DNA of 64,000 bases from Paenibacillus brasilensis (GCF_009363115.1 NZ_CP045298.1:5267501-5331500), one strand, 5' to 3'. Shown: positions 26,745 through 36,492, numbered from the stretch's first letter. The notes: a model not told the origin generated them from the letters alone. Program-made: numbers and translations.

Positions 26745-27411
26745 TTTCCCCTTTCTCTGAAAAAAAATAAGAAATACCGAATGTTAATAAAGAAAGTGAA
26801 AGAAGCCCGATTGCATTAGCGTTGTAGAGCATGTATAAAGTAATAGAGATAGTAGTCGCAGAAATTAACGCGCCAAAGATTAACAATTTATTTAATGATG
26901 AAAAGTAATTTTCTACCCTCAGAAAATCATGCGGAGGTTGTACGATAAACGAAAACCCGAAATTATATTTACTTATAACAAAAGAAATTAAATAAACAAC
27001 AACGATGGAGATCAATTGTATAGAGTAAATTGGGAGTCCATCTGTATCTTGTATAACCTCAGGCTGTGCTATTCCGAAGAAATTTGCAAATAAGAATACA
27101 AATAGTTGTAAGTTTATATATGCAGTCAACCCAGCTCCAGTTGAGAAGGCTGCCAAATGTGTTTTCATACCCAATCCAAATCTAAAAAATAAAATCATAA
27201 AAATATATTGAAGTGGCAAATCTAACTTTGGCATCCCAATAATTACACGCATCAGATAGGAGAATATAGCAATAACTATTGCATAAATAAGTATTTTTTT
27301 TCGATATTCCCAAAGAGGCAGCATATAAAGCTTTAGAACCAAAGTAACAGATGCTATGGCATCAAATACACCGAGTAAGATATAAAACAAAGCAGATAAC
27401 AATTGAAACAC
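26689..27411 (-). CDS. Kinase-less AgrC-like membrane protein, locus 1
   Basis: 240 residues from a GTG. Six or seven membrane helices fill the protein from residue 5 to 225, then a short charged tail (SEKGENEDARSTLQ). The topology is that of an AgrC sensor domain, but no histidine-kinase domain follows, the frame stops, and no kinase gene lies nearby. A similar 207-residue protein is found at the second locus (54243-54866). A receptor or a transport partner for the AgrD-like peptide is possible. Confidence 0.7.
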   Translation of the reverse strand: MFQLLSALFYILLGVFDAIASVTLVLKLYMLPLWEYRKKILIYAIVIAIFSYLMRVIIGMPKLDLPLQYIFMILFFRFGLGMKTHLAAFSTGAGLTAYINLQLFVFLFANFFGIAQPEVIQDTDGLPIYSIQLISIVVVYLISFVISKYNFGFSFIVQPPHDFLRVENYFSSLNKLLIFGALISATTISITLYMLYNANAIGLLSLSLLTFGISYFFSEKGENEDARSTLQTYRGRNKES

Positions 27412-27458
27412 CGTCCTCGAATTTAGGCTACTATAATATTGTATATTTAATTCTCGGC

Positions 27459-27475
27459 GCGTGGCAATGCAATTA
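27459..27475 (-). promoter_or_regulatory. Element shared by both agr-like loci, copy 1
   Basis: The minus strand reads TAATTGCATTGCCACGC about 20 bases upstream of a likely -10 (TATTAT). The same 17 bases with one change occur upstream of locus 2. Together they suggest a common activator site. Confidence 0.6.
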
Positions 27476-27535
27476 ACCGTACAATTGGAAATTTTTGTGC
27501 TATATGTAAGGTGAATATTTTCTGTATATACAGAT

Positions 27536-27590
27536 CATCCTCAGTTTAATCCAACTAAATCCATTTCTCCCATGAAACAGCGGACACGTA
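27536..27590 (-). pseudogene. YolD-like gene remnant, 3' end only
   Basis: The minus strand encodes FHGRNGFSWIKL, matching FRGEDDFSWFKL at the end of the intact YolD-like gene upstream of agr locus 2. It is joined directly to transposase sequence. The rest of the gene was lost when the insertion element arrived. Confidence 0.65.
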
Positions 27591-28077
27591 CCTTTTCATC
27601 CAGCTTCGCCTTGTGTTTGACCACAGCTTTTCCCCAAACAAACGTGTAGCGGTTCGTATTAGCCTCAATCTTGGTGCCATCGAGGAAGTAATGCTCCAGT
27701 TGGATGTACTTTTCTTCGGCTAGAAATTGCAGAACCGTTGTAAAAATCGTTTCTAACACTTCTTTATTCGCTCGGTGCGGAAATCTGGACGTTGGCGACG
27801 GGAATCCACATGATCATGATATTTTCACGGACCACTTTAGCAATCTGGCGGGAGGAGTAGAAGCGCTGAGCATACGCGTAGATGATGACTTTAGTAAGCA
27901 TTTTTGGGTGGTAGTTGTCGCGTCCCCCCGCCTTTGTAGACCGCTGCAAAAATCTTGTCGTCTATCCGAATTTGCGTTCACGAACCAGGTGATTTTCCGG
28001 AATATTTTCTTCTAAATCCATTGGCAGGTAGAGTTGGTCCATAGTATATTGAATGTACAAAAGGAGTCCTCCTTCAA
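27588..28077 (-). mobile_element. IS1182-like transposase, N-terminal remnant
   Basis: Minus-strand frames contain MDQLYLPMDLEENIPENHLV, GRDNYHPKMLTKVIIYAYAQ and FLDGTKIEANTNRYTFVWGK, all characteristic of IS1182-group DDE transposases, in that order but in different frames. The open frames are broken by a stop near 27966 and shifts near 27810. The C-terminal two thirds and one end of the element are missing. One boundary cuts a YolD-like gene, the other an EamA transporter. Confidence 0.82.
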
Positions 28078-28102
28078 ATGGTTGTTCGTCACTTCCATTT
28101 TA

Positions 28103-28441
28103 CTAAGGAACGGCTTCTTTTGGTTTGACAGAATTGAAAAAAGGGGCCGGCCCTAAGCCAACTTCAATGACTTCTGGGACAGCTTCCTGAGCAACAATTG
28201 AAACGGCATTACCAATGACCCCAATAGCTACGATTAATAAGAAATAACGTTTCTTAATTCGCCAATTTTGTCGTGTTATGAAGCCGATAACTAGAAATAC
28301 AACAATTGCTACTAAATATCGCATCCACACAAGTTCTAGTGGAAGTATGACCGATACTACAATTTTAATAACAACGTACATACCACCCCAGATACTGGAG
28401 GCTAAAATTAAATATAAAGAACCTAATAAGGTGTTTTTCAT
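28103..28441 (-). pseudogene. EamA/DMT transporter, N-terminal fragment
   Basis: 112 codons starting MKNTLLGSLYLILASSIWGG, the classic opening of a ten-helix EamA transporter, with four membrane helices. After IEVGLGPAPFFNS the frame runs into insertion-element sequence (VKPKEAVP) and stops. The normal length is about 300 residues, so it is a fragment and unlikely to work. Confidence 0.82.
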
Positions 28442-29037
28442 TCTATATACCCCCCGCTTTTTAATTAGGTCAAAAATGCCCCTAACGGAGAGATGTAGTC
28501 ACCTTCACTCCACTAAGAGCAGAAATGTGCTACTGGTACACCGTTTTCAAATAATGGAGTCCAATACATTATGTTCACCCGTTAGTACATTTCATTTTTC
28601 TAACACAATTATATGTATTTTATTATAGGAAAGATATTAGGCCTATGTAATCAAGCATCATAGGAAATCACTAAACCGAGAGTAGACCCAACTGTTTATC
28701 GCATAATAATGAGAAGAGCAGCACAATTCCCCACCTTTCCACTGTATTCAAAATATTTCGAAAAATGAGCAAATACCCCGTCCTACTTTGATGGTTGACG
28801 GGGCTGTTATTATTTAACGATAAATTCATCCTATTATAAGGTATCAAAAGAAAAAAAGAGGAGGAAATAAGGCAATACCACTTACCACTTATATAGCGGC
28901 CTAAATGTTAACCTTATGCTCATATCCATTCACTCACTTGAACTCCTCCTTTAGATAGGGTATACAGTATGTGTCATTAAAGATATTGGCAGGGCTAAAC
29001 GACAATTTGCAAAAATGTCGGCAGTGCCTAAGAATCT
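28442..29037. other. Non-coding stretch with one hairpin
   Basis: No gene is supported. At 28776-28803 CCCCGTC pairs with GACGGGG around a 14-base loop, followed by T/A-rich sequence on the plus strand, perhaps a terminator. Near 28950 the minus strand has a fine ribosome site (AAAGGAGGAG), but the frames after it stop within 15 codons, so it may serve a tiny peptide or be a relic. Confidence 0.45.
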
Positions 29038-29154
29038 TTATAAAAGAATTAATCTCAAGATGATCACCAGCAAAATGAACAGTGCTAAGACAGCTGCTAC
29101 CGATGTCCAAACTTTCCCGGCAGTTCTTCCGTAACTTCTTTCTATTTCCCACAC
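29038..29154 (-). CDS. Small single-helix membrane protein, 38 residues
   Basis: Starts at GTG 29152-29154, eight bases after GGAGG. It reads WEIERSYGRTAGK and then one long hydrophobic helix VAAVLALFILLVIILRLILL to the stop. An 84-codon frame on the same strand is out of register and not hydrophobic. The combination of ideal ribosome site and clean helix makes this a plausible membrane peptide. No family was recognised. Confidence 0.55.
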   Translation of the reverse strand: MWEIERSYGRTAGKVWTSVAAVLALFILLVIILRLILL

Positions 29155-29319
29155 ACTTAACGCCTCCTTTGTTTCTAGAGTCCCCCACAGGCTATGCGAG
29201 GTCTTGTTTAAGGAATGGACTTCTAGGTAAACAAAAAATCGGATTAACCCCCTCTGGCTTGAGTTAGATCAATACCTTATAATCTCATTAGCTGTCTCTC
29301 GGTTAATAAAGGCTACCTT

Positions 29320-29755
29320 TCAGTTCGCCGCCTTGGCAGTCATCTTGAGGTCGGCGAGCCAGACATTGAGCGGGGACGTGAGTGCCGCGCGCATGCCGTC
29401 GAGGTCGGTCGCTACTGGCGGACCGTCCCCAGGACTCCGTGGTATGTACGACGACTCCTTTGATGGTGGAAGTAATGGTCCATACGTGGACACCGTCGAT
29501 GCCTTGTGCTGGTCCCCCCAAACGATGCGTCGTATGGGGTTAACCTCGCGGATGGTGGAGACGATGGGTAGCCCCTACGTCTCCTACTGAAAGGTGCTTC
29601 CCACTGCGATTGGACCGGATAACCGCACCTGGGAGACGTTTCTCTGCCAGGTTGGCCACTAGTCAATGCCAGTCTGTATTCGCCATACGGTCTACTGCGG
29701 TGCATCAATTTCAATGGAAAGATCGAATATGACCTAGGCATTTCGATCGACACAT
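29320..29755 (-). pseudogene. Decayed SRPBCC/polyketide-cyclase-like gene
   Basis: Across the three minus-strand frames the pieces IEIDAPQ-TVW, then GPIAVGSTFQW, then GIDGVHVWTITST, then VVHTTESW, then PLNVWLADLK appear in the right order for a START-like SRPBCC protein. At least three frameshifts and internal stops separate them. It directly follows the oxidoreductase gene and was probably its operon partner. Confidence 0.7.
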
Positions 29756-29756
29756 A

Positions 29757-29770
29757 TGATTGATCAATCA
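29757..29770. promoter_or_regulatory. Perfect palindrome, probable operator
   Basis: TGATTGATCAATCA is its own reverse complement and lies between the oxidoreductase stop and the SRPBCC relic. It resembles operators of TetR/MarR-type repressors. Confidence 0.5.
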
Positions 29771-29774
29771 ATAA

Positions 29775-30746
29775 CTATTGCACAATAGCTGACTGACTCT
29801 CCTGCAATGCCAACACAGTCGCGGTAATACCTTCCTCGAACGGCGTTGCGGTGATCGGTCCGATGAACCGTTTGTATTTTTCTCCGCTTAGAGTCAGCGG
29901 CTCTTCGGTTAAATAGAGCATCTCGACGACTTCTTTCATTACAGGCACGCTCATACCTATAAGCGACAAGCCTAATTTCTTCAGGGGTATGACCGGTTTA
30001 GCATGGCCGCTTGCTGTTTGTGCAATCCGTACGATCTCTCGCCCCGATATAAGCCCAGCACCCGGTATGTTCCAGTTCTGTCCATAAGCAAAGTCTTTGT
30101 CTGCCAGTTCGGCGACCATCTCAGCAGCATCCGGTAAATACACAAACTCGCGGGGAACATGCATATTACCGACGAAAAAAGCCATTTTACCAGCAGCGAT
30201 CGCTTCCAGAGTTGAACCTAAATACGAGGCTTGATTAGCTGTAGGCCCATAATAATCGGGCAAGCGAACAATCATAACTTTTGCCTTAGTCCACCGCTCG
30301 CTAAACAACATCCGTTCATAGTCCAGGCGGACTTTTCCTTTTATCGTATGAGGCTCCTTTGGATGTTCTTCCGTGACAAGTTCCATTTGTCTTCTCCCAT
30401 AAGGGTAGATTCCATCGATTGCTACTACTTTAATCGCAAGCCGTTCTGCCGCCTCCAGCACTGATTCCCCTAGCGGAATCAGTTTGTCAACCATCTCATG
30501 GTAGGGTACGTTCGCGCAATGGAACAATACGTCAGCACCACCTGCTTGAGCTACAATGTCGTCAGGGGACATTGCGTTCCCAATGGCGAGCGTCAAATGC
30601 TCAGGATTTCCAAGCTTTCCAGCAAACTGTTCCAACTTCTGACGTGAACGTCCAAAAGCAATGGTGCGTACCCCCCGTTTGACAAGTTCTTCCGTGATTG
30701 CTGCTCCCGTCCCGCCCGTTGCTCCAATTACCATCGCTTTTTCCAT
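29775..30746 (-). CDS. NAD(P)-dependent epimerase/dehydratase-family protein
   Basis: 323 residues with the extended SDR nucleotide loop MVIGATGGTGAAI and an Arg after the second strand (AFGRSRQKLE), favouring NADPH. The active-site region DGIYPYGRRQM holds the Tyr but the lysine spacing is altered, so it belongs to an atypical SDR branch. The gene lies between two sets of palindromic operator-like sequences, suggesting a repressor that is no longer encoded beside it. Substrate unknown. Confidence 0.82.
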   Translation of the reverse strand: MEKAMVIGATGGTGAAITEELVKRGVRTIAFGRSRQKLEQFAGKLGNPEHLTLAIGNAMSPDDIVAQAGGADVLFHCANVPYHEMVDKLIPLGESVLEAAERLAIKVVAIDGIYPYGRRQMELVTEEHPKEPHTIKGKVRLDYERMLFSERWTKAKVMIVRLPDYYGPTANQASYLGSTLEAIAAGKMAFFVGNMHVPREFVYLPDAAEMVAELADKDFAYGQNWNIPGAGLISGREIVRIAQTASGHAKPVIPLKKLGLSLIGMSVPVMKEVVEMLYLTEEPLTLSGEKYKRFIGPITATPFEEGITATVLALQESQSAIVQ

Positions 30747-30773
30747 TTTCCTCAGCTCATTTCGTTTTATTTG

Positions 30774-30836
30774 TTATTGATCAATTACTAACTTAAATTC
30801 ATTTTATCGCCCTATTATTGATTAGTCAATTACTAA
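30774..30836. promoter_or_regulatory. Tandem operator-like palindromes upstream of the oxidoreductase
   Basis: TTATTGATCAATTACTAA and, 23 bases further, TTATTGAT-TAGT-CAATTACTAA share both arms. They lie 28-90 bases upstream of the start codon at 30746 and look like a repeated repressor site. Confidence 0.55.
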
Positions 30837-31019
30837 ATTGCAAATCTTTTAAGGAATTCGATCTTATCATGAAGGAAGTAAACTCCTTTAAGCATGGTAC
30901 AAAGGTAAGCAATCTGGATCAGGAACAGCATCTTATGCCAGTTCTCTGGCCTAGCGATACCCAAAGTGAAAAGAATTATTTGGAGATACAAAAAAATTCA
31001 ACTCAAAATCGACATTGTG

Positions 31020-32200
31020 GTGGTGCAGGGCTCGAATATCTGGATTGGTCATGATCATACACATCGTCATGAGATAGAGAAAACGCCGGAGACGGGGCGT
31101 CCGCGCTTGCTGAGCACCATTTTTCCACTCCACTTCCCCGAGCAAGCCTCAGCCAGGTTTAAACCCGCATGTCGTAGTAATGCGTTTCCGTGCGCATAAC
31201 CGCTCAGATCACCGGCTTCGCCTAGAACCCCAGCTAAGCTCGTTGCATTTACGCCCCGAATGGCGAGCATTTTCTGAGCGTATGGAATACGCTCCAGGAT
31301 GTGATGAAGCTCGTGTTCAATCTGCTCAAGCTGTCGCTGCGCCAAGTCGTGTTCTTCGAGCAGTTGACCCAAGTGCAGCTTGTAGGCGTGCAGCGCCTGC
31401 GTAACGCCCACGCTGCGTTTAGCCAGTGCAATGAGTTGCTCGGCTCGATGCACCCCTGCATGACGCTTCACGTATTGCTTCCAGCCGGCAATGACTTGCT
31501 CCGTCGTTAACCGACTAATTTCCTCCGGGAGAGGAAATAGCCTTAACGTGGCAATGGCACTGGTGCAGGTAAGGATTTTAAAGACATGACGAAGTTCTGG
31601 AAACACAATATCTACCCAGCGGTGAATTTGATTAACGGCGCTGTTAAGACGTTTGGCAACCGTGTCGCGATGAGCCATGAGAATCCGAAGTTCCTCGTAG
31701 ACTTCCGGATTAAAGCGTACAGGGGAATAGTATCCGTTTTTGACCCTATCCGCGATGACAAGTGCATCTTTACGGTCACTTTTGGATGGGGTATTATCCC
31801 GGTTTTCCTTGTTCTTTTTGACGAGATGAGGATTTACGAGAACAGCCTCAATTCCTTTGGCTGAAAGCCAACGAGCCAGGCTTAGCCAGTAGTGGCAGGT
31901 TGGTTCCACACCGACGATGATTTTGTTCAGCTTGTACAACTTAAGCAGATCTTGAATCCAGCGGCTGAACAACTGAAAACCCTCGTCATGGCTGCCAAAT
32001 TCGAGTGGAGATCCGAGAGCAATTCCCCGGTAGCTAACCGCACGAGCTACGTGAGCTCCCTGGGCAATATCTACGCCTATAGCTAGATGTAGTTTTCAAT
32101 GAGTTGATTTTGCTTGTCCTGGGCTTTAAACTTCATAGTAGAGCGACCTCCTGGATGGGCTTTTTGAGGCTATGACCTCGTGCGCAACCCCATCGTACCG
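31020..32200 (-). mobile_element. IS110-family element, broken transposase
   Basis: The transposase would start at ATG 32134-32136 (GGAGGTCGCTCTACT before it). It has a frameshift near 32083 before AIGVDIAQGAHVARA, a long open part 31067-31972 (VGVEPTCHYWLSLA, DNTPSKSDRKDALVIADRVK, IRGVNATSLAGVLGEAGD), and a second shift near 31090 before RLRRFLYLMTMCMIMTNPDI. It is cut off after LHHHNV. IS110 elements use a DEDD nuclease and a C-terminal serine. Inactive as read. Confidence 0.85.
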
Positions 32201-32647
32201 AGGCGCTCGTTTTTATGCAAAGAGCAAATTATTCGTTTTACAGGAATTCTAACGTATCCCGTTAGCGGAATAATATATACGAAATTCTGATATTTTTGTA
32301 CAACAGTCTTAATGTTTGATTTTCCTTGAAGTCTTTTTTAAATAGAAATTGTAGGCTGGTGCAATGTGTAGGTTAGTAATATTACGTTGTCTATACCTAC
32401 TATGTATTTCCTAAAATTCATATATATTCTTAATCTCTATATCGAATTTGCATCTAGCCTATTTTACCGATTTCGGCGGTAAACAATCTGTTGGCGGGAG
32501 TGGTAAAGAAGTCGATAGTAGAGCTCACCGGCCGAATATAAAATACGCCGTCGTTATGTCCCTCGTGCATCTTATCTATTTTGAAGTCGTTTTATTCTGA
32601 ATGCGGACATATGTGCCTCGATTGCATGAAACGACGGTTAATTATAG
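32201..32647. other. Intergenic stretch, no gene seen
   Basis: About 450 AT-rich bases between the IS110 relic and the beta-lactamase terminator. No ribosome site with an adequate frame was found. Confidence 0.5.
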
Positions 32648-32696
32648 CAGAAACCGACATCCGCCCTCAAATAAAGGGCGCGATGTCGGCTTTAAA
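32648..32696 (-). terminator. Terminator of the beta-lactamase-family gene
   Basis: On the minus strand CCGACATC-GCGCCCT pairs with AGGGCG-GATGTCGG, followed by TTTCTGC. The T run is short but the stem is very stable. Confidence 0.75.
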
Positions 32697-32697
32697 C

Positions 32698-33912
32698 TTA
32701 ACGGCCAAACTCCTTATCGATTATTTTATTGTGAGCCGGCGTCACTTCCTGGGCTACCGAGTTGATGCACGTTACCAAAATATGCTGCCCGCCTAGAGAT
32801 CCGAAGGCTCTCGATTCAAATCCGAAAGTACCGCCGGCATGCCCCCAGTATGATTGCCCGTCAGCTGTTTTTATTTCATAAATCCCTAGTCCGACTTTAC
32901 CTATAGGTGAATCTACTGTCGTGAGCATCTGGTCCATCATCTCTTGATTTAGAAGTTTTCCGCCCAACAGCGAACTGAAAAAGGTGGTCAAATCTTTGGT
33001 TGTTGAGACCATATCTCCGGCTGCATTTGCCCATGATTGGCTTATTTCTGTTAAATCGTACAAATGACCCGATCTGTCCATATTATATCCTGTGGCATGC
33101 TTACCCGGAATATCGTGACTATTTTCCATTACAAATGTCCCTGTCATCCCGAGCGGTTCGATCAACCTTTTCCTGATCTGCTCCGCATACGTATCTCCTG
33201 TTACCTTCTGAATAATTTGACCGGCTAGTAAAGTATTCATGTTCGAATAGTTCCAGCCCTTCCCTGGCGCATATACAGGCGGCTTTGCTAGTCCCATGCT
33301 GATAAGCTCGTCGGACGAATAGTAACGGAATGGATTTTGAGGCAAGGTAATATCTCGAAAATCAAGATCAGTATAGCTCGCAAGCCCGCTTGTATGGTTC
33401 AATAACTGACGAATCGTAATTTTGTTGCCGTCATACCCATTACCCTTTATGACCCCCGGCAGCCATTTTTCGACCGAATCATCCAGGTTCAATTTTTTCT
33501 CCTGAGCCAACTGCAATACAACGGTAGCAGTGAATGTCTTCGTGATGCTTCCAATACGGAATGAAAAATCCGGCTCCACCGGGCGTGGTACTTCGAAACT
33601 GGCTGTACCCGTAGCGTAGGACCAGCGTTCCCCATCCTGTAGCCCGCCTGCCACGACACTTGGAACTCTTTTGTTGGTAACTACTTGATCCATGACGCGT
33701 TTGACTTCTTCCCGATGCTTTCTTTTCTTTTCTTTCTCGTTGGGTTCTTTTGCGGATTCCGACGATAAAATATTGTCGGTAGTGGCAGCTTTATCGATAG
33801 CTTGATAAGTTGCCGTCTGACCCTCTGCGTGGACAGTTCCATAAGCCAGTGTACCCGCCAATATAGCTATTAAAGTAAGTGTAACTCCTTTTCGAATGGT
33901 GAATGATTTCAT
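32698..33912 (-). CDS. Secreted serine beta-lactamase/PBP-family protein
   Basis: 404 residues with a signal peptide (MKSFTIRKGVTLTLIAILAG to HAEG). The catalytic motifs of class C-like serine hydrolases are present: SITK in FRIGSITKTF, YSN in WNYSNMNTLL, and HAG in WGHAGGTFGF. Residues 45-75 are a charged linker. It acts outside the membrane as a D,D-peptidase, esterase or beta-lactamase. A truncated copy of its 5' end lies at 42549-42923, beside a two-component gene that was probably its original neighbour. Confidence 0.88.
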   Translation of the reverse strand: MKSFTIRKGVTLTLIAILAGTLAYGTVHAEGQTATYQAIDKAATTDNILSSESAKEPNEKEKKRKHREEVKRVMDQVVTNKRVPSVVAGGLQDGERWSYATGTASFEVPRPVEPDFSFRIGSITKTFTATVVLQLAQEKKLNLDDSVEKWLPGVIKGNGYDGNKITIRQLLNHTSGLASYTDLDFRDITLPQNPFRYYSSDELISMGLAKPPVYAPGKGWNYSNMNTLLAGQIIQKVTGDTYAEQIRKRLIEPLGMTGTFVMENSHDIPGKHATGYNMDRSGHLYDLTEISQSWANAAGDMVSTTKDLTTFFSSLLGGKLLNQEMMDQMLTTVDSPIGKVGLGIYEIKTADGQSYWGHAGGTFGFESRAFGSLGGQHILVTCINSVAQEVTPAHNKIIDKEFGR

Positions 33913-34096
33913 AACGAATCGCTCCTATTATTTTAGTATGTTGTTCTGCTTTACCCCCTCACCTTACCTCCGATATTGTTAAATCGAACAGTGATAAAAC
34001 CGCCAAGCTTTTGATGACACCGTACTTGGCACCTGTCACATATACCGCATGACAAACTGTCAACTGTCTTATATGACGTGCTTGTTAAGATAGAGG
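33534..34096. repeat. Long direct repeat, copy 1
   Basis: The beta-lactamase 5' end and its upstream region (AATGTCTTCGTG to GTGCTTGTTAAG) recur at 42573-43096 in the same orientation with only a few changes, apart from a 39-base deletion and a small insertion in copy 2. Together the copies bracket the envelope operon. Confidence 0.9.
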
Positions 34097-34261
34097 ATCG
34101 CTAGTACAAAAGGTGTTAGGACAACAACCTTTACCGATAGGCAAAAAACATACCCAGAATGAGTTGTTGTTCTAACTATGTTATTGATAGAGCTCATACA
34201 ACTTAGTTAGCAATGGATAAACTAAACTACCACGACAATTAAACAAGAAGACTTCACTGGA

Positions 34262-34562
34262 AATTCCAGCAATTCATTTAGCAGCAATCTCCAAATTCAT
34301 TGCTCTTGGCGTCGGCGATGTGGGCATTCTGTTCCGCGAGATCGCCGAGGTCATCGGGCGGCAATTGAACGTGCCGACGGTCAGCACCACACCTGAAGAA
34401 GCTGCTACCCATTTCGGCTTTCTAGGCCCCATTGCAGCATTCGACAGCGCAGGCGTGTTCAACACTGCGCAGGCGAGTCTGGCAACACGGGAGCTTCTGG
34501 GCTGGAAACCGATGCAGCCCGGACTGATCGCCGATCTCGAAGAAGGGCATTATTTTGCATAA
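34262..34562 (+). pseudogene. SDR-type oxidoreductase, C-terminal fragment
   Basis: The plus frame (FREIAEVIGRQLNVPTVS, then ATHFGFLGPIAAFDS, then TRELLGWKPMQPGLIADL) is the end of an NAD-dependent epimerase-like protein of the YbjT/atypical SDR type. No start or N-terminal domain is left. The sequence is more GC-rich than its surroundings, as is the operon next to it. Confidence 0.8.
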
Positions 34563-34614
34563 AAAAAGGGGGGTGTACCAACAGCCTTAAATGGCTGCTT
34601 GGGACACCCCCTTA
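34562..34614 (+). terminator. Hairpin after the SDR fragment
   Basis: GGGGGGTGT and ACACCCCC flank an inner stem (CAGCC/GGCTG); T-rich ends on both strands suggest it can work both ways and also ends the envelope operon. Confidence 0.75.
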
Positions 34615-34788
34615 TAATTACTTCGACTTTAGCTAATTGCATCTGGCTGGACTATGTTATGACGATCGTTGCGCTGAATTGAACTACTGCGTCCCCATTC
34701 GGCAGGAGAAGATGGGCGGCCAAGTCCGACTTCTCCAACACGGTTTTGCCGTCCGGTAGCTTCTTCCGCATCATCATATCGCCGTGAT

Positions 34789-35288
34789 TCACTTCCCTCC
34801 GCTCCTTACGTTCCCTTTACTGCGACTCCCCCTCGCGCTTCGAACTTGAACCAGCAACCACACCCCCGCGTGAAAAGCCACTCCGATAAAAAAGAACTTC
34901 AAATATTGCTCAATGATGCTGAACATATATTGCCACTGCTCCCCGAAGAAATAGCCGATTGAAAAAATGCAATGACCCATAGAGCGCCACCGGTATAGGC
35001 ATATAGAAGTCCTGCTTGAGGAAGAGCCAGCGGCCGTAACGCTCGATCACAGGCATACTTGCCTTGTAGCCAATCACGTACGTGATGGTGACCCTATAAT
35101 TCCGTCAGGGCCATCGCAAAAGCCAACAGCCCATGAAGCACATCTTTAGAGGCTAAGAAACCGGTATAGGTCAAGGTGCTGTTGCCCGGCGGAACGGGGA
35201 GCGCGATGAAGTCCAGCGGCAAGCCGATGAGCAAGACCAGGTATCCATATTCGTTAAACAATTGTTCAACTAACCCGATCAGGTCCAT
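34789..35288 (-). pseudogene. DedA-family gene, frameshifted
   Basis: From ATG 35286-35288 (MDLIGLVEQLFNEYGYLVLL, then LPVPPGNSTLTYTGFL) the frame stops near 35094. It continues in another frame as TITYVIGYKASMPVIERYGRW and in a third as FFFIGVAFHAGVWLL. All are DedA-family pieces in order, so the gene has at least two shifts. Its start overlaps the MFS gene, making it the last gene of the envelope operon. Confidence 0.8.
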
Positions 35289-36492
35289 GAGCATTCTCCC
35301 TCTTGTGCTGCAAAGTCCCGCCAGCCGAGACAAGCTTGTTTTCCGGCAAAATCAAATAAAAAAGTGCAAGAACCGCCAGTAAAGCAACGCTGATGCTAAT
35401 GGCAGCGGCATTCGTATACTGGCTGGCTATCCATCCCCCGATGACCGGGCCAATCATAATACCGAGCCCTTCAATCCCGGAGAGTACTCCCCACCCGGTC
35501 CCCTTCTGATCCTCCGGAACAAGGTACGACAGCACCGCATTCCAGGCCGGAAGCACGGCTGAGTAAGACAATCCCAGCATAAAGGCAAACAGCATCGTTA
35601 ATGCAGGCGGCGGCATGGATACGATTAACAGAGCCAATACGACCGTAAGCGATACGAAACCGGCGAACAGCATTTGCTTGTGCCCCCATCGATCGGCCAG
35701 CTTCCCCATCGGGACAAGAAACAGCATCGCGCCGGCCCCGCCTAATATGAGCATTAGCGAATATTGCGGCTGGCTCAGACCGAGATTGTCAGCGGCAAAA
35801 CCGGGCAGTATCGGCAGCAGCAGTCCTGCGGCGGTCATCTGCAGGACCATGCCTGGCAGCAGCCATTTCAGCTGAACGAGTCTTCTTCGCAGTCCTGTCG
35901 CTTGTTCGGCAAAGCTGACGTTCTGGAGATGCAAGGGGGTTGTTCTGTTAATCCCGAACGATGCGATGCAGCCGACGGCGAGCAGCGCAACCATCAGCCG
36001 GAAGGCAGGTTCGAAGCCATAATCGAAGGTGAGATTGATTGTGACCGGCCCCAGGCCGATGCAGGCCAGCCACACGGTGTATATCGCCCCAATCTGGGCC
36101 GCCCGCTCCGTCAGCCGGATTTTCTCCAGACAAATGAGCCATATAGGCGACGCCCCCATCCCAAGCATCACGGAACCAGCAACGAGCCCCCAGGCATACG
36201 GACTAAAGAACACAGCGGCTAGTCCGGACAGCATCAGGACGAAAGTGGCGGGCAGCAGCCAGCGCAGCGAAAACCTGTCCAGCAAATATCCAGCCACACA
36301 TTTAATCAGCGTATCGGCTGTATAATGAAGCGAGACGGCAAGACCGACCAAAGCAACGGTTTGCCCGGACTCGTTGACGGCAAAGTTCGGTAGGAACGAG
36401 AACAAGAAAGCGCTTCGGACAAACTCTGTGCAAAAAAGCACCGTGAACAGCGTCAGAGTAGAAAGCTTGAACGCGCTCCTCCCGCTCATCAT
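35266..36492 (-). CDS. MFS transporter
   Basis: 408 residues and about 12 membrane helices. The loop between helices 2 and 3 reads GYLLDRFSLRWLLPA, a form of the MFS motif, and a second copy MGKLADRWGHKQML lies in the second half. The start overlaps the glycosyltransferase stop. As part of an envelope operon it may move a lipid-linked or glycolipid product; MprF-like or LtaA-like flipping is an inference. Confidence 0.85.
   Translation of the reverse strand: MMSGRSAFKLSTLTLFTVLFCTEFVRSAFLFSFLPNFAVNESGQTVALVGLAVSLHYTADTLIKCVAGYLLDRFSLRWLLPATFVLMLSGLAAVFFSPYAWGLVAGSVMLGMGASPIWLICLEKIRLTERAAQIGAIYTVWLACIGLGPVTINLTFDYGFEPAFRLMVALLAVGCIASFGINRTTPLHLQNVSFAEQATGLRRRLVQLKWLLPGMVLQMTAAGLLLPILPGFAADNLGLSQPQYSLMLILGGAGAMLFLVPMGKLADRWGHKQMLFAGFVSLTVVLALLIVSMPPPALTMLFAFMLGLSYSAVLPAWNAVLSYLVPEDQKGTGWGVLSGIEGLGIMIGPVIGGWIASQYTNAAAISISVALLAVLALFYLILPENKLVSAGGTLQHKRENAHGPDRVS

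Noticed and set aside
28934..29188. 84-codon minus frame
   Set aside because: The well-placed ribosome site serves the shorter 38-residue membrane peptide in another frame better; this frame has an unlikely composition.
29333..29590. 85-codon plus frame
   Set aside because: It is a shadow of the decayed SRPBCC gene on the other strand.
35948..36142. Several long frames within the MFS and glycosyltransferase genes
   Set aside because: GC-rich coding sequence gives long spurious frames on other strands; the called genes have clear family motifs.
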